A stretch of DNA of 64,000 bases from Ilex aquifolium (GCA_951799425.1 OX637394.1:28990001-29054000), one strand, 5' to 3'. Shown: positions 20,947 through 32,406, counted from the stretch's first letter. Numbers and translations are program-made. Notes: generated by a model not told the origin, from the sequence alone.

Positions 20947-21593
20947 GATTGGGCAAGAAAAGGGAAGATTAAAGGAACGATAAAGAGGGGGAACACTAAT
21001 TAAACTCTCCCTAATAACCCTAGGGTCGGCACAATAGCTCCCAACAGCAAGTAGGTGCACAATGGAGCTCCAATTCACAAAGTAAGGAAGAGGGGATAGA
21101 CAACAGTTGCGATTCCAGCAATAAAAGAACCGAAAAGACCAAAAACGTAATAACCACCTCGAACTCGAGGGATCCAGAATGAGGGAAGATACGAAAAGGG
21201 GGCAGAAAGGGCGTACCTAGTTGGGAGAGAGCGACGAACAACAATTCGGGGCCAAATCAAGGGGGAAAGCACTGCGAGTCCTCGAATCGAACACAGAAAA
21301 ACCAATTTTGAGCAAGAATCAGAAAGCTTCGAGACAGAGATTCAAGAATTCGCAAAGGCAAGAAGTTCGAAGAACAAAGAAGAAGATGAACAGTGGAAAG
21401 AAGCGGTTCAGGTAGCCGTTTGGGTATTTAAACCTTAAGGGACGTGGGCTGAAACGTGCGCGGGAATCGAGGAGAGTCATGAGTGCTACAAACCGTCAAA
21501 AGGCTTCGGTCACATGTGAAGCCAAGGGTTGCCACGTGCGGATCTAGCTCGATTTGAGGAAGCAGTTCAGCCCCTGCCTAAGCTAACTTAAGG
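20947..21593. other. Element A region between antisense gene 1 and the 3' LTR
   Basis: Presumed promoter and 5' untranslated region of antisense gene 1. It contains minus-strand open frames (for example 21078-20875) that are extensions without a conserved start, and a gtatttaaa box at 21424-21432 readable on either strand. Homologous to 37512-38161. Confidence 0.5.
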
Positions 21594-21611
21594 AAAAGGC
21601 TGGGGGGCAAC
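21594..21611 (+). other. Element A polypurine tract
   Basis: Purine-rich aaaggctggggggcaac immediately before the 3' LTR, matching agctagggggcaac at the same place in element B. Confidence 0.8.
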
Positions 21612-22286
21612 TGATGATACCTAAAAAGAGCCCAAGCCTCAGCTCGAGAAATGAGCTCAGCATGGGAGGTCAGGAAAAACCAGCAGAGCTCATCCAGTTG
21701 CAATCAGAGCTCCCCACAGTAAAAACAAAATAGGGAATAGCAAGACAATAGCAAATACCTCCAGAGCAATAACCAAGCTGGATTCAAGGCATGAGATTCG
21801 TAGCCGATTGAGATCCTCTCAGAAGATTGAGAAGGATCCTACGATAGGAGGCAAAGATTTCGGGATAGAGTCCATTGATCCAGCCAAAAAGGAGTTTAGG
21901 TAACCCGGAACGGAGGAGAGTAGAGGGGAGAAAATCCCTCCATTATAGGAAGTAAAATCGGATTAGAGGTAAGCAAGAGGCTATAAAAGGGGAGCAAGCC
22001 TCCATAGAGAGGCGGTGAAGCCACGAAGAACCTTAACTCCCCTCTGACTACATTGTAACAGATTCAGTACCATCAATAAGAAGATAGGAGCCATAGGCTC
22101 CATTCCAAAGTGGACTAGCCGAGCTCAGGTCGGTGAACCACTATAATTCTGTTGTGTTATCTCCCCATCCTCAATTCCCCTAAGCATCAACCAGCATTGC
22201 TTGACACGAGCCTCGTAGCTCGGACACCACTCTTAACTCCACGCATATCTGACCTCTAGTTCATTCTCGGTAGATTTACACCATCA
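21612..22286 (+). repeat. Element A 3' LTR (675 bp)
   Basis: Starts TGATGATACCTAAA and ends TTTACACCATCA, as in element B. The interior is clearly diverged, though the tataaaaggggagc TATA-like box, the closing 120 bp and the agctc-rich start are recognisable. Confidence 0.92.
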
Positions 22287-22619
22287 AATATCATTCTTGG
22301 GCTTGGTAGGTACTTTGCGATGTTAATTTTGGATACTTAATTGAATATGAAATCCACAGGTTTGATTTTGAGTTGAGCTTGCACATATTTAAATTAGCCT
22401 GGATAATTTAAGGAGTGGACTCACTGTTGCTGAAACAATGGAAGTGTACATAACAGGAATTTTTGGGAACCGATATTGTTAAGGAAATTTTGTAACTGAT
22501 CTTGCAAACTTCTGGAAATTGAATATGGGGAAAGGGAATCTGAAGTAAAGTACTTCTTTTTGTGAGGAGGATTTTTTTGCATTTCTTGGAATTTCAATTG
22601 AATTAATTTTGGTGCCCAG
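22287..22619 (+). other. Host intron sequence upstream of the first visible Omp85 exon
   Basis: Unique-looking AT-rich sequence between the 3' LTR of element A and a good acceptor (attttggtgcccag at 22606-22619). Nothing else recognised. Confidence 0.6.
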
Positions 22620-22778
22620 CATTCAATTTCTCCCGAGATTGGTATCCATGGCCTTCCTGTTGAGAACTTCTCCCGCTCAGGGAGCGGAGGTGTGAATCTC
22701 TGTCGCGTAGCTGTAGGATTAGATTTGAGTGAGCCTAAAAGTTCCAACTGGAGCAGCAAAACCAGTTTGAAGTTTGAG
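22620..22778 (+). CDS. Omp85-like gene, visible exon 1
   Basis: Acceptor ggtgcccag, donor gag|gtcagt. It is 159 bp, 53 codons, phase 0 at both ends. It encodes HSISPEIGIHGLPVENFSRS, followed by a glycine stretch and CRVAVGLDLSEPKSSNWSSK, ending KFE. This is a barrel strand pair of the Omp85 C-terminal domain. The frame upstream of the acceptor is closed, supporting this boundary. Confidence 0.78.
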
Positions 22779-22901
22779 GTCAGTGTCTTATCAAATTCAT
22801 CAGGAATTACTCCGTCATCTTCATACATTTTTTCGATACAACTATTTGCATATTTACTGTTACTAGTTGAGTGGAAAAATTTATTATTATTTGTCAAGCA
22901 G

Positions 22902-22972
22902 CATATCCGCCCAGTTAGTGATGAAGGCCGCTCAATAAGCAGAGATCTTCATGGGTTGCCAGTGACTTGCAG
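22902..22972 (+). CDS. Omp85-like gene, visible exon 2
   Basis: Acceptor tgtcaagcag, donor tgcag|gtagtt. It is 71 bp, beginning HIRPVSDEGRSISRDLHGLP and ending in a split codon (phase 2). It continues directly from KFE of the previous exon, as in plant relatives. Confidence 0.78.
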
Positions 22973-23050
22973 GTAGTTAATACAATTTATGGATCATGTT
23001 TTCCACCAAGTCGGTAGACTGATTGTTTGTGAAAAATTATTTTTACGCAG

Positions 23051-23129
23051 TGGTGGTTCTCATGACAGTATGGTAGTGTTGAAGCAGGAGTCTCGATTTG
23101 CAAAGGTGAATGAGCGTAGTTTCACCCGA
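23051..23129 (+). CDS. Omp85-like gene, visible exon 3
   Basis: Acceptor tttttacgcag, donor cga|gtaaga. It is 79 bp. The split Ser codon is completed, then GGSHDSMVVLKQESRFAKV and NERSFTR. HDSMVVLKQES is a barrel strand typical of the OEP80/OEP39 group. Confidence 0.78.
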
Positions 23130-23246
23130 GTAAGATACCTTTTACTAATCAAGTGAAATTGCAACATTCCTAATGTGAATTCACTGCAATATTCATAATT
23201 CAGGTTTAAGTTTATCTTACAAGAATTCAATTTGTATTGCAATCAG

Positions 23247-23362
23247 TTTAGTCTGCAAATAGAACAAGGGATTCCTCTTCTAACTAAATGGCTAATCTTC
23301 AACCGGTTCAAGTTTGTTGCATCAAAGGGGATCAGACTTGGGCCAGCATTTCTATTGACAAG
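23247..23362 (+). CDS. Omp85-like gene, visible exon 4
   Basis: Acceptor gtattgcaatcag, donor aag|gtgaaa. It is 116 bp, ending in phase 2. It encodes FSLQIEQGIPLLTKWLIFNR followed by FKFVASKGIRLGPAFLLT. The next exon is 15.6 kb downstream, beyond element B. Confidence 0.8.
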
Positions 23363-23742
23363 GTGAAATAGAATTTTTTTTGGTTTGTCAAGTCGGTGAA
23401 TTTAGTTTGAAATAGAGAATAAAAGTATTAAGAACTTGAAAACACGAAGTGTCATGCTCGTGGAGTGAAAGAGAATTATTTTAGGAGCATTAGAAAAAGG
23501 ACATAGTAACTGAAAAAAGACGCATAGAAAGTCTTAGCACAGGTCCATGATCAAGTTTCGTCAATTTCTAGAAACATGCAGCAAATGTCTTGAATCAATC
23601 TAAAGGTCTAAGAACTTCAATGTAAATATGACAAAGGATGAGAAAACTTCATGAAGCCTTGCCAGGAAGCGTGATGTGCTTAACAGTCCCTGTGTGCTTT
23701 ATAAAAACATATGGCCTACTAAATTTTTTTTTTCTTTCTTCC
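23363..23742 (+). other. Left part of Omp85 intron 4
   Basis: AT-rich intron sequence up to the insertion site of element B. With the element and one cttcc removed, the intron would be only about 425 bp. Confidence 0.7.
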
Positions 23743-24465
23743 TGATGATACCTAAAATAAACTCCAGACACGAGCTCAGAAAGTGAGCTCAGCTCGGGAG
23801 CTCAGGTAATATACGCTGAGCTCATCCAGCCATGGTCTGAGCTCATCCAGCCGGTACTAGAGCTCCCAGCTGGGGACACAAAATAAGGGATGGCAAGAGG
23901 ACAACAAGATGACAGCAGATACCATCATAAAAGGAACCAAGCTGGAACCAAGGCGTAAAACCTGTAACCAACCAAAATCCTCTCCTAAAACTAAGGGGAA
24001 TTCCACGGAAGAAGGCAAAGATCTCGAGATGGAAGCCACAAAAGCCGGCCATTTGGATTTGAGGTAACTCCGGGATTGGAGAGGGAGAGATGAAAGAAGA
24101 TCCCTTCATTATAGGAAGCAAATTCGGATTAGAGGTAAGCAAGAGGCTATAAAAAAGGGGGGGGGGGGGGAGAGCCACAAAAGGGGCTGATCCCAAATTC
24201 CCATTTCACTACTGTAATACATTCAACTTGATCAATAAGAATGAGAGGAGCCAGAGAATCCATTGCAGAGTGGACTAGCTGAGCTCAGGCCGGTGAACCA
24301 CTATAACCCCGTTTGTGTTATTGCCCACTTCTTCCTTTCCCCAAAACGTCAATTAGCATTACTAGATTCGAGCCTTATAGCTCAGATACTATTCCTAGCT
24401 CCGCATAGATCGTTCATACAAAATAATCCTGTTCCGAAGCTCATTCGCGTAGATTTACACCATCA
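23743..24465 (+). repeat. Element B 5' LTR (723 bp)
   Basis: TGATGATACCTAAA...TTTACACCATCA. It contains ggctataaaaaaggg (TATA-like) with a 14-G run, and many gagctc/agctca motifs near its start. Confidence 0.96.
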
Positions 24466-24468
24466 GTT

Positions 24469-24487
24469 TGGCGCCGTCTGTGGGAAC
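24469..24487 (+). other. Element B primer-binding site
   Basis: tggcgccgtctgtgggaac starts three bases after the LTR. The first nine bases match the 3' end complement of tRNA-Asp, as in the Athila PBS above; the rest differ, so the tRNA is uncertain. Confidence 0.75.
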
Positions 24488-24528
24488 GACTGTTCCTATT
24501 TACAAATAAGCTGATCTCTCAGTGACTG

Positions 24529-25750
24529 ATGGTAACAACTCGAAATATGAGCAGAAGTCAAACAAACCTACCACAAATGCAAGATCAGCAGGAAGTCACC
24601 AACGGCAGACAACCCGACAACATCCAAGAGACTAATCCCCCCATTAATAACGAGATGGAGGCCCTTCGCCTCGTCAACCAACGCTTGCTAAGGGAAAATG
24701 CAGAGCTATCAAAGCTCATACAACGCCCACAGGAGGCACGACCGGGCCAAGAAGGCCAGAATAATCCCCCTCATAGGGAACAACGACACTGGGACCCCCT
24801 TAGAGAGGTCAACGAAGGAGGAGAGAGCAGCCAGACCAGGGGGCATGCTCCTTACCTACCCCCTAGAAATGGCCACAACGATGAAGTGCAAAGTCAGAAC
24901 GATGGGGGTGAGAGGGACGATTTTTTCCCTTACCCGCAAGAAGAAGAGAACAACATTGGGAGCAACGCTTCAAAGACATCCAACAAGAGCTCAGCCACAT
25001 GAAGGAGGCTGTAAAGAGCAAGGCTCCGGTTACAATGGATGTCCTAGTGCAACAAACCAAGTCCCCATTCACCACTGGAGTGCTACACTTTCCTCTCCCA
25101 CCAAAGTTCAGGATGCCGCAAGTAGAGGTCTTTGACGGAACGAAAGATCCCGTAGACCATCTCAACACTTACAAGAACCAGATGGAGCTGCATGGATACC
25201 TGGATCTTGTACGTTGCAGAGCTTTTGCCATCACATTGAAAGGCTCCGCCCTAGCCTGGTTTCACAGGCTCCCACCGGCCTCGATCTCATCCTTTAAAGA
25301 GCTCTCCATAGCTTTCGTATCTCACTTTATAGGAGCCAGAATATACAGAAAGCCGAGCTACCACCTACTGAATGTGAAACAGGGCCCCCAAGAAAACTTG
25401 AGGTCTTATGTCCAAAGGTTCAACTCGGAGACACTAAAATTAGACGTTCCAGACGAAAAATTCGCCATAACTGCCTTTATTGCAGGGTTGGGAGTGCAAT
25501 CAAAGGATCTAATGTTCTCCATATCAAAGAACCCATAGGCAAGTATGGCTGAGGTGTTAGCCAAGGCAGAGAAGTATATAAATGGTGAAGAGGCACTCCT
25601 TTCCAAAGTAGGGGGTACATTCTCACGAAAGGAGAAGAAAAGAGAAGGGACCGGAGTCCCAGGAAGGAAAAAGGGCGAGAGAGGTCTCCAAGAAGGGACA
25701 GGGACCGCTCGCCAAAGAGAAGAGGAAATGTCAGAGATCGCCTGGGCCCC
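24529..25750 (+). pseudogene. Element B gag, broken
   Basis: ATG at 24529 (MVTTRNMSRSQTNLPQ) gives a Gln/Asn-rich N-terminus. The frame shifts near 24940-24955 into one carrying WEQRFKDIQQELSHMKEAV and the retrotransposon gag core (PKFRMPQVEVFDGTKDPVDH, ALAWFHRLPPASISSF, FNSETLKLDVPDEKF). A TAG at 25536-25538 replaces a Gln codon (NP*ASMAEVLAKAEKYI). A further frameshift between about 25620 and 25700 leads into the zinc-knuckle region. Gag forms the particle; this copy cannot make it whole. Confidence 0.88.
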
Positions 25751-28340
25751 ATGCAGCCTGAACTACAGCCCAGATACGGACCTCAGCGATTCACCCCACT
25801 CACTGCCGCTGTGTCACAAGTCCTATATGAGGTCCAAAACGAGAAGTTCCTAAGATGGCCACCTCGGATGAAGGCAGATCCGGCCAAGAGAGACCCCACA
25901 AAGTACTGCGATTACCGCAGAGATCATGATCACCACACTGATGACTGCATTCAATTAAAGAAGGAAATCGAGTTCCTGATCCAGCGAGGTCAGTTACGTC
26001 GCTTCGTAGCCCATGACAACCAGAACCGAGCTCTTCCGCCTCCACCACCCCAACAACAGGCACCTGCACCACATCAGCAGCCTCTGGGTGAGATTAGAGT
26101 AATATCTGGAGGGTTCGCGGGAGGCGGAGAATCCAGCTCAGCCAGGAAAGCACACCTCCGACGGATCAGAGCCGAAGAAGCTCTCGAAGTACATGCTGTA
26201 TCCAAAGCACCACGTTTAGATACCGCTATCACTTTTTCAGATGCTGATTTGGAGGGATGCCAGTACCCTCATGATGATCCATTAGTGGTACGAGCTGTGG
26301 TGGCTAATAGAACCGTTCATCGGGTTCTAATTGATAACGGGAGCTCGGTAGATATCATTTTCGCACCTGCATTCGACAAGATGGACATAGGAAGGGAGAG
26401 ACTTGAACCTGTAAACACTCACTTACTGGGATTCTCCGGGGAAAGGGTGCTCCCCCTGGGTTCGATCCAACTCGTGCTCACCCTAGGGGACCCGCCTTGC
26501 CAAGCCACCACAACCGTAAAATTTCTAGTGGTCGATGCATCCTCTGCATACAACATCTTGCTTGGAAGGCCATCCCTTAATTCTATGAAAGCAATCCTGT
26601 CTGCCTATCACTTGGTCGTAAAATTCCCTACAGAAAATGGAATCGGAATAGTCAAAGGAGACCAGCGTGTAGCAAGAGAATGCTACATGGCTTCGGTAAA
26701 AAGGAAGGAGGTTGAGAACATCCAATTGGATGAACTCGACATGAGAGATGAAATGGAAACAAGACCAATGCCCTCAGAAGAGCTGGAACCAATTCAGCTT
26801 GATGGGGAGCCAGAACACCTCGTCTATGTGGGTTCCAGACTGAACAATGAGCTCAAAGGTCTTCTCATCCAGTTCCTGAAGGAGAATATATGAGTGTTTG
26901 CTTGGAAGCAAGAAGATATGGAGGGTATTGACTCTTCGGTTATTACCCATAAGCTAAGTGTGAACCCAACTTGCAAACCCGTCAAGCAGAAGAGAAGGAG
27001 TTTCGCTGCAGAAAGACAAAGGGCAATAAATGAGGAGGTCGGCAAACTCCTCCATGCCAAAGCCATCAGGGAAGTTGACTACCCAACCTGGTTGGCAAAT
27101 GTGGTTCTTGTCAAAAAGACCAACGATAAATGGCGACTGTGCATCGACTTTACTGACCTCAACCGAGCATGCCCTAAGGACAACTTTCCCTTACCTCGGA
27201 TCGACTTAATAGTGGACGCCACAGCCGGGCACGAGCTACTTAGCTTCATGGACGCTTTCTCAGGTTACAACCAGATCAAGATGGATCCCAGCGACCAAGA
27301 AAAGACCTCCTTTGTAACGGAAGAAGGAACATACTGTTATCAGGTCATGCCTTTTGGATTGAAAAACGCTGGAGCCACTTACCAGCGGTTGGTGAATAGG
27401 ATGTTCCAAAAGCAGATAGGTGCATCTATGGAGGTCTACATCGACGATATGCTAGTAAAATCACTGAAGGCAGAGCTCCACATCGAGCACCTGGTTGAAG
27501 CATTCCAGATTCTAAAAGAATAAAAGATGAAGCTCAACCCTGCGAAGTGTGCATTCGGTGTCTCAGCCGGAAAGTTTCTGGGTTTCATAGTTAGCAGCCG
27601 AGGGATTGAAGCTAACCCAGAGAAGGTTAGGGCAATGGTGGAAATGCAATCACCATCCAACACAAAGGAAGTCCAACGCTTGACAGGCAGGATAGCTGCC
27701 CTGAGCTGTTTTGTGTTTAGGTCAAGCGATAAATGCCAGCCATTCTTTCAGATCTTGAAGAAGGCATTCCAGTGGGATACCAAGTGTGAAGAAGCATTCG
27801 AAGCCCTGAAAAATTATATGAGCTCTCCTCCTGTTTTGGTAAGCCCTTTAGAAGGGGAAGTCCTTACTCTCTACCTAGCAGTTTCAGATTTTTCAACAAG
27901 CGCAGCGCTGGTTAGGGAGCGAGACAGAGCTCAGCAACCAGTCTATTACTGTAGCAGAGCCCTGAGGGGGGCAGAGGAGAGATATCCAAAGATGGAAAAA
28001 ACTCGTTCTAGCATTGGTTACAACAGCCAGGAGACTTAGGCCCTATTTCCAGGCTCATACTATCGAGGTTCCAACAGACCAGCCGTTGAAGCAAGTGTTG
28101 CATAAGCCAGAGTCCTCGGGGAGGTTGGTTAAATGGGCCATAGAGCTCAGTGAGTTTGATATCAGATATAAGCCAAGAACTGCGATCAAAGGGCAAATTT
28201 TGGCGGATTTCATCGCAGAGTTCACAGCAGCAGCGCCTATGGAGACCACAGATTTAATACCAGACCTCCCCATATGGAGGCTTTCAGTAGATGGAGCTGC
28301 CAATGCTCAGGGAAGCGGTGCAGGAATGATCTTGACCTCT
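25751..28340 (+). pseudogene. Element B pol part 1: knuckle, protease, RT, RNase H, start of second RNase H
   Basis: The frame opens with a Cys/His block CDYRRDHDHHTDDC at about 25900-25945. The aspartic protease is VLIDNGSSVDIIF at about 26328 (Asn in the D-T/S-G position). TGA at 26891-26893 stops the frame before VFAWKQEDM. RT follows with WRLCIDFTDLNRACPKDNF, MPFGLKNAGATYQ and YIDDMLVKS (27437-27463). TAA at 27521-27523 interrupts ILKE*KMKLNPAKC. The gypsy-type RNase H begins LTLYLAVSDFS; an extra A in the A-run 27996-28001 shifts the frame. The second, archaeal-type RNase H starts IWRLSVDGAANAQGSGAG and is cut by the solo LTR at 28341. Confidence 0.9.
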
Positions 28341-30236
28341 TGATTGATTGAAAACCGTGTTGTATTCCTAACCCCTAAACATCACCCTCACCCTCAATGT
28401 GTGTATTGTATGTGGCTTATATGGATGGGGGAGTGTCACTCTCCCTCGGGGTAATGCAAAAGATTAGGCAACAACGAACAAATGGTGGGAAATGGATGAA
28501 CAAAATATATGTGAAATGGAGAATGGAATGCGTGTGAACAAAAGTGCTCCCCAATTGCAAGGAGTCTTTCGTTGTCGGTATTTTACTTGGAAAGTATTCC
28601 AAGGTCGTCTCCTCAGGGAAGGAAAGGGAATTCTATGGAAGGTGATTTTGCAAAAGAGAAAAGAAGGTGTAAAATCTTGTCTTTGTGTTTTGTGTTTGGT
28701 TTGTAAATGAAAATGCAAATAAAGCAAGTGTTGGCTAATCCAAAGGGTTCATTCCAATGGGAATACCAAATCAACTCAAAGCCTTCCTCCGATTGAGCAT
28801 GAATGAACGATTGATTCGGGGGAAGCTAGGGACGAGATTGGTGAGTATCTAAGCATAAACCGTGACTAGGCCTACGGAATATCAAAGGCTCACCAACTCA
28901 TCCACTCTCAACCCCGTCAAACCGAACCATTTGACTCTAAAGGGAGGAATGAAGAAGATTTGAACATGGTATTCCCAAGAGGAATTTTCCCTTGGATTAA
29001 CCAACTTAAATCTAGCTACTCATGCTTGAAAGGAAAGACATTAATGTAAATGGAAGACATGTAGAAGAAATGAAGCATGGAACTTAACTAAATGCAAGAA
29101 ATCTTAAACTAAGAAGAAAGAAATACAATACCCAATTTAAGCTAAGAAATGAAGAAAACATGGAAGCAACAATGGTGAAAGCTAAAATGAAAGATTAAAC
29201 TTGAAATGAACTTGCAGTGAATAGCATTAAATACATTAAATGAAGCTTACCAAGTGCTTACAAAGGATTACAAGTGAAATGGATGGAAGAAATGCAAAAA
29301 CGAAATTACATTACACTATTCATCTTCTTCCTCAATGGAGCAAAAACTAAGCTTAGGTAGCCACTCCTTTTCTTGTGTGTTGAATGTTGAATGTATAATG
29401 GAGAGTGAAAGCCTTGAATTTCGTCCATGGAGGGTCCCCCTAGGTGTGTGCAGGTCTTACACCAAAAAGGGGCTGAGTTGATTGCCTTGGACAAGCTAGG
29501 ACAACACCCCCATGGTAGCCCACTTCCCTCCCATGCCTTCTTCAATGCAAAGCCTCCAAAGTCCTCCAAATGTGTAAGGGAAGCATGTGCTTGTGTAAGA
29601 TAATGTTGGGGAGCAAGTGGGAGAAGATTAGGTGGGACCCCCAAGCCGCAAAGTTGAGTTGCAGGCTGTTTTTCGCATTTTGGGCAAGACCTTCCGGAAG
29701 AACGATGACAACCTTCCGGAAGGTTTAACCTACTGGAATCTGGTGACAGCTCTGGACCAGTTTTGGTAGAAAAATAATAAATTTTGATCCAACCGTTGGA
29801 TTGAGCTGAAATTTTGACACAGTAAAAAGGACATCCATATCTACAACTTTCATGTTTTGCACTTTTTCAAATTCGAAGTATATCATGGTCAAAATTTAGA
29901 AAAACATTGGTACAGTGTCAAAATTACGAAATTCCAGTGAGCTAAACCTTCCGGAAGGTCTTCATAAACCTTCCGGAAGGTCTTCATCCAAAATGCATTT
30001 TTCTTGATTTCTTTACCTTCCAAGCCTCTCAATCCTCATTTCATGAGTCCACCACTTCACCTCACATCCAACATAGTTGCAAAGTCCTAAAATCCATCAT
30101 TTAAGCTATCAAAACATGCAACATCAAAATATCAACATTATTCACAACTTTGGCTAACACTAAGTACTTAAATGCAAAAGTTGAGTTAAAATGCATATAA
30201 TGAGGTCATCAAATATGCACTATTTTGCTCTCATCA
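28341..30236. mobile_element. Solo LTR (1896 bp) inserted in element B, TSD cctct
   Basis: Starts TGATTGATTG, ends CTCTCATCA, and is flanked by cctct at 28336-28340 and 30237-30241. Removing it and one cctct rejoins the second RNase H in frame (GMILTS to PEGIDVEY). There is no internal coding region, PBS or PPT, so it is best explained as a solo LTR left by LTR-LTR recombination. Family and orientation are not determined. It holds four CCTTCCGGAAGG palindromes. Open frames inside it on both strands have no recognisable domain. Confidence 0.88.
29689..29981. repeat. Four ACCTTCCGGAAGGT palindromes in two pairs
   Basis: Copies at about 29689-29700 (one arm degenerate), 29711-29724, 29946-29959 and 29968-29981. 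The core TTCcgGAA also fits the inverted TTCnnGAA layout of heat-shock elements; the regulatory reading is speculation. Confidence 0.85.
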
Positions 30237-30241
30237 CCTCT

Positions 30242-31888
30242 CCAGAAGGAATAGATGTCGAGTATGCCCTTAGGTTTGGGTTCAAGGCTTCAAATAACGA
30301 GGCAGAATATGAAGCTGTCATCGCTGGGCTCAATCTTGCTTATTCTATGGAAGCAGAGCAGCTAGAGATTTGCAGTGACTCTCAACTGGTAGTAAAGCAG
30401 ATAGAGGAGTCCTACGAAGCGAGAGGCGAAAAAATGGTCCTTTACCTCAGAAAGGTACGAGAACTAATGAAGAAGTTTGTGCAGGTTAAGGTCAGACACG
30501 TGCCCAGAGCAGAGAATGCACGAGCAGATGCATTAGCAAGGTTAGCAACGGCCTCACAAGAAGATTTGGATAGGCTAATACCAGTGGAGCACCTTCCAGA
30601 GCCTTCAGTAAGTACCGAAGAAGAGGACATACTATCAATCGAAGCTCAGCCGAGCTGGATGGACCTCATCATAGGGTACCTGCAGAGTGAGACTCTGCCA
30701 AGCGATGCCAAGGAGGCGTCCAAGCTGAGGATCAGGTCAGCCAGATTTTCCTTACTGCAAGGAAATCTGTACAAACAAGGATTCTCAACGCCTCTCCTTA
30801 AGTGCGTGGGAGATGAAGATGCCAACTATATACTCAGAGAAGTACATGAAGGGATATGTGGCAATCACATAGGAGCTCGGGCCTTGGCAGGAAAAGTACT
30901 GAGACAAGGATATTATTGGCCAACCATGCTCAAAGATGCCACCGATTTAGTAAAAAAATGCAAGATTTGCCAGGAGCATGCTAATGTTTCCCACTGTCCT
31001 CCCGAGCTGTTAACCTCGGTGATAAGCCCATGGCCTTTTCAGCAGTGGGGTTTGGACATTCTCGGACCCCTTCCCACCGGTGTGGGGCAATGCAAGTTTG
31101 CTATCATAGGGATGGATTACTTCACTAAATGGGCAGAGGTCGAACCTTTGGCAACAATCACTGAGCAAAAAGTCCAAAACTTCGTTTGGAAATCGATAGT
31201 TTGCAGGTTTGGGGTTCCCAGAGCGGTCGTGTCTGACAATGGAAAGCAGTTTGACAACTCAAAATTTAAAAGCTTTTGTGCCGAGCTTGGGATAAAGAAC
31301 TATTTCTCAGCTCCTGCACATCCTCAATCCAATGGGCAAGCAGAGGTCACAATCAGAACCATAAAGACAGCTCTGAAGACCAAACTAGAAAATCTAAAAG
31401 GCAAGTGGGTGGAATACATCCCTGAAGTATTGTGGGCCTACAGGACCACCGTCAGATCTGCAACTCAGGAAACCCCCTTTGCTTTGGCCTTTGGAACCGA
31501 GGCAGTGGCCCCTGTTGAGGTAGGGCTCCAATCGCCAAGGGTGGAATTTACAGATGCCGAGCACAATGATGAATCTCTCCTATTAAATCTCGATCTCTTG
31601 GATGAAAAGAGAGACAGAGCTCTGCATCGTGTCCGAATTTACCAAAGGAAAACTGCAAGATACTACGACAGGAAGGTAAGGCACAGAAGTTTCAAGGCTG
31701 GAGACTTGGTACTCAGGAGGCTTCTGCTTGCAAAGAAGGATCCCACGCATGGGAAGTTGGGACCCAATTGGGAAGGGCCCTATATCGTGTCAAGGGTAAT
31801 CAGACCAGAGAACTACGAGCTGCAAACAGAGGAGGGGAAGGTCCTACCACACTCTTGGAATGCCGAACACCTTAAGAAGTTCTTTTAG
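30242..31888 (+). CDS. Element B pol part 2: rest of archaeal-type RNase H and intact integrase
   Basis: After the solo LTR the frame is open to TAG at 31886-31888. The second RNase H finishes with NNEAEYEAVIAGL, CSDSQLVVKQI and ENARADALARLA; together with SVDGAA before the insertion, all four acidic residues are present. Integrase has the HHCC region (HEGICGNH, CKICQEH), D in WGLDILGP, D in VSDNGKQF and E in GQAEVTIRTIK, then a basic C-terminal region. About 84 percent or more of residues match the element A copy at 14-1276, where one Trp codon is a stop. The presence of two RNase H domains places the element in the Tat lineage. Confidence 0.92.
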   Translation, partial: PEGIDVEYALRFGFKASNNEAEYEAVIAGLNLAYSMEAEQLEICSDSQLVVKQIEESYEARGEKMVLYLRKVRELMKKFVQVKVRHVPRAENARADALARLATASQEDLDRLIPVEHLPEPSVSTEEEDILSIEAQPSWMDLIIGYLQSETLPSDAKEASKLRIRSARFSLLQGNLYKQGFSTPLLKCVGDEDANYILREVHEGICGNHIGARALAGKVLRQGYYWPTMLKDATDLVKKCKICQEHANVSHCPPELLTSVISPWPFQQWGLDILGPLPTGVGQCKFAIIGMDYFTKWAEVEPLATITEQKVQNFVWKSIVCRFGVPRAVVSDNGKQFDNSKFKSFCAELGIKNYFSAPAHPQSNGQAEVTIRTIKTALKTKLENLKGKWVEYIPEVLWAYRTTVRSATQETPFALAFGTEAVAPVEVGLQSPRVEFTDAEHNDESLLLNLDLLDEKRDRALHRVRIYQRKTARYYDRKVRHRSFKAGDLVLRRLLLAKKDPTHGKLGPNWEGPYIVSRVIRPENYELQTEEGKVLPHSWNAEHLKKFF

Positions 31889-31995
31889 TAAGTGTTACTT
31901 GTAGTAGAGCTGTTTTTAATAAGAATAAACGAGTCTTTTATTCGCCCTTATATGGTTTCCAAAGTAAAGGAATGTGCAACAAGCTCTACAGCTAA
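31889..31995 (+). other. Element B post-pol spacer
   Basis: Matches 1277-1395. It has aataagaataaac near 31918 as a candidate poly(A) region for the sense transcript. Confidence 0.5.
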
Positions 31996-32406
31996 CGATA
32001 AGCTTCTCAGCTTATAAAATTCAAGATGGGCTCTTCAGCTCATAAACAAACGATAAGCTTCTCAGCTTATAAAATTCAAGATGAGCTCTTCAAGCTCATA
32101 AACAAACGATGAGCTTCTCAGCTTATAAAATTCAAGATGGGTTCTTCAGCTCATAAATACACGATAAGCTTCTCAGCTTATAAAATTCAAGATGAGCTCT
32201 TCAAGCTCATAAACAAACGATGAGCTTCTCAGCTTATAAAATTCAAGATGAGCTCTTCAGCTCATAAATACACGATAAGCTTCTCAGCTTATAAAATTCA
32301 AGATGAGCTCTTCAGCTCATAAACAAACGATAAGCCTCTCAGCTTATAAAATTCAAGATGAGCTCTTCAGCTCATAAATAAGCTTCTGAGCTCATAAAAT
32401 TCAAGC
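31996..32406. repeat. 55-56 bp hairpin repeat array, element B (about 7 units)
   Basis: Same unit as at 1396-2090, with ATAAGCT-tctc-AGCTTAT and ATGAGCT-cttc-AGCTCAT hairpins. Several units vary (gggctc for gagctc; one extra a in cttcaagctc; atgagcttctcagcttat). It lies between the convergent sense and antisense genes. Confidence 0.94.

Larger units (their letters stand above)
1..22286 (+). mobile_element. Element A: 3' part of a Tat/Retand-like Ty3/gypsy retrotransposon, split by an Athila insertion
   Basis: The left end lies outside the window. Visible parts are the end of pol (integrase), a 55-bp hairpin repeat array, a split antisense gene, a second antisense gene and the 3' LTR (21612-22286). 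The order and sequence match the complete copy at 23743-38899, so the two belong to one family, but the LTRs are clearly diverged (675 versus about 722 bp). The stretch 3448-17382 is a later Athila insertion flanked by the 5-bp duplication caggg. The left target-site duplication of element A cannot be seen. The element lies immediately upstream of the first visible Omp85 exon, probably in an intron, which is inference. Confidence 0.9.

Noticed and set aside
24263-24514. ORF spanning the end of the element B 5' LTR and PBS
   Set aside because: It crosses the LTR boundary and PBS; the same frame in the 3' LTR ends differently. Non-coding.
29306-29644. 112-codon minus-strand ORF in the solo LTR
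   Set aside because: No domain or paralogue; most likely chance in LTR sequence.
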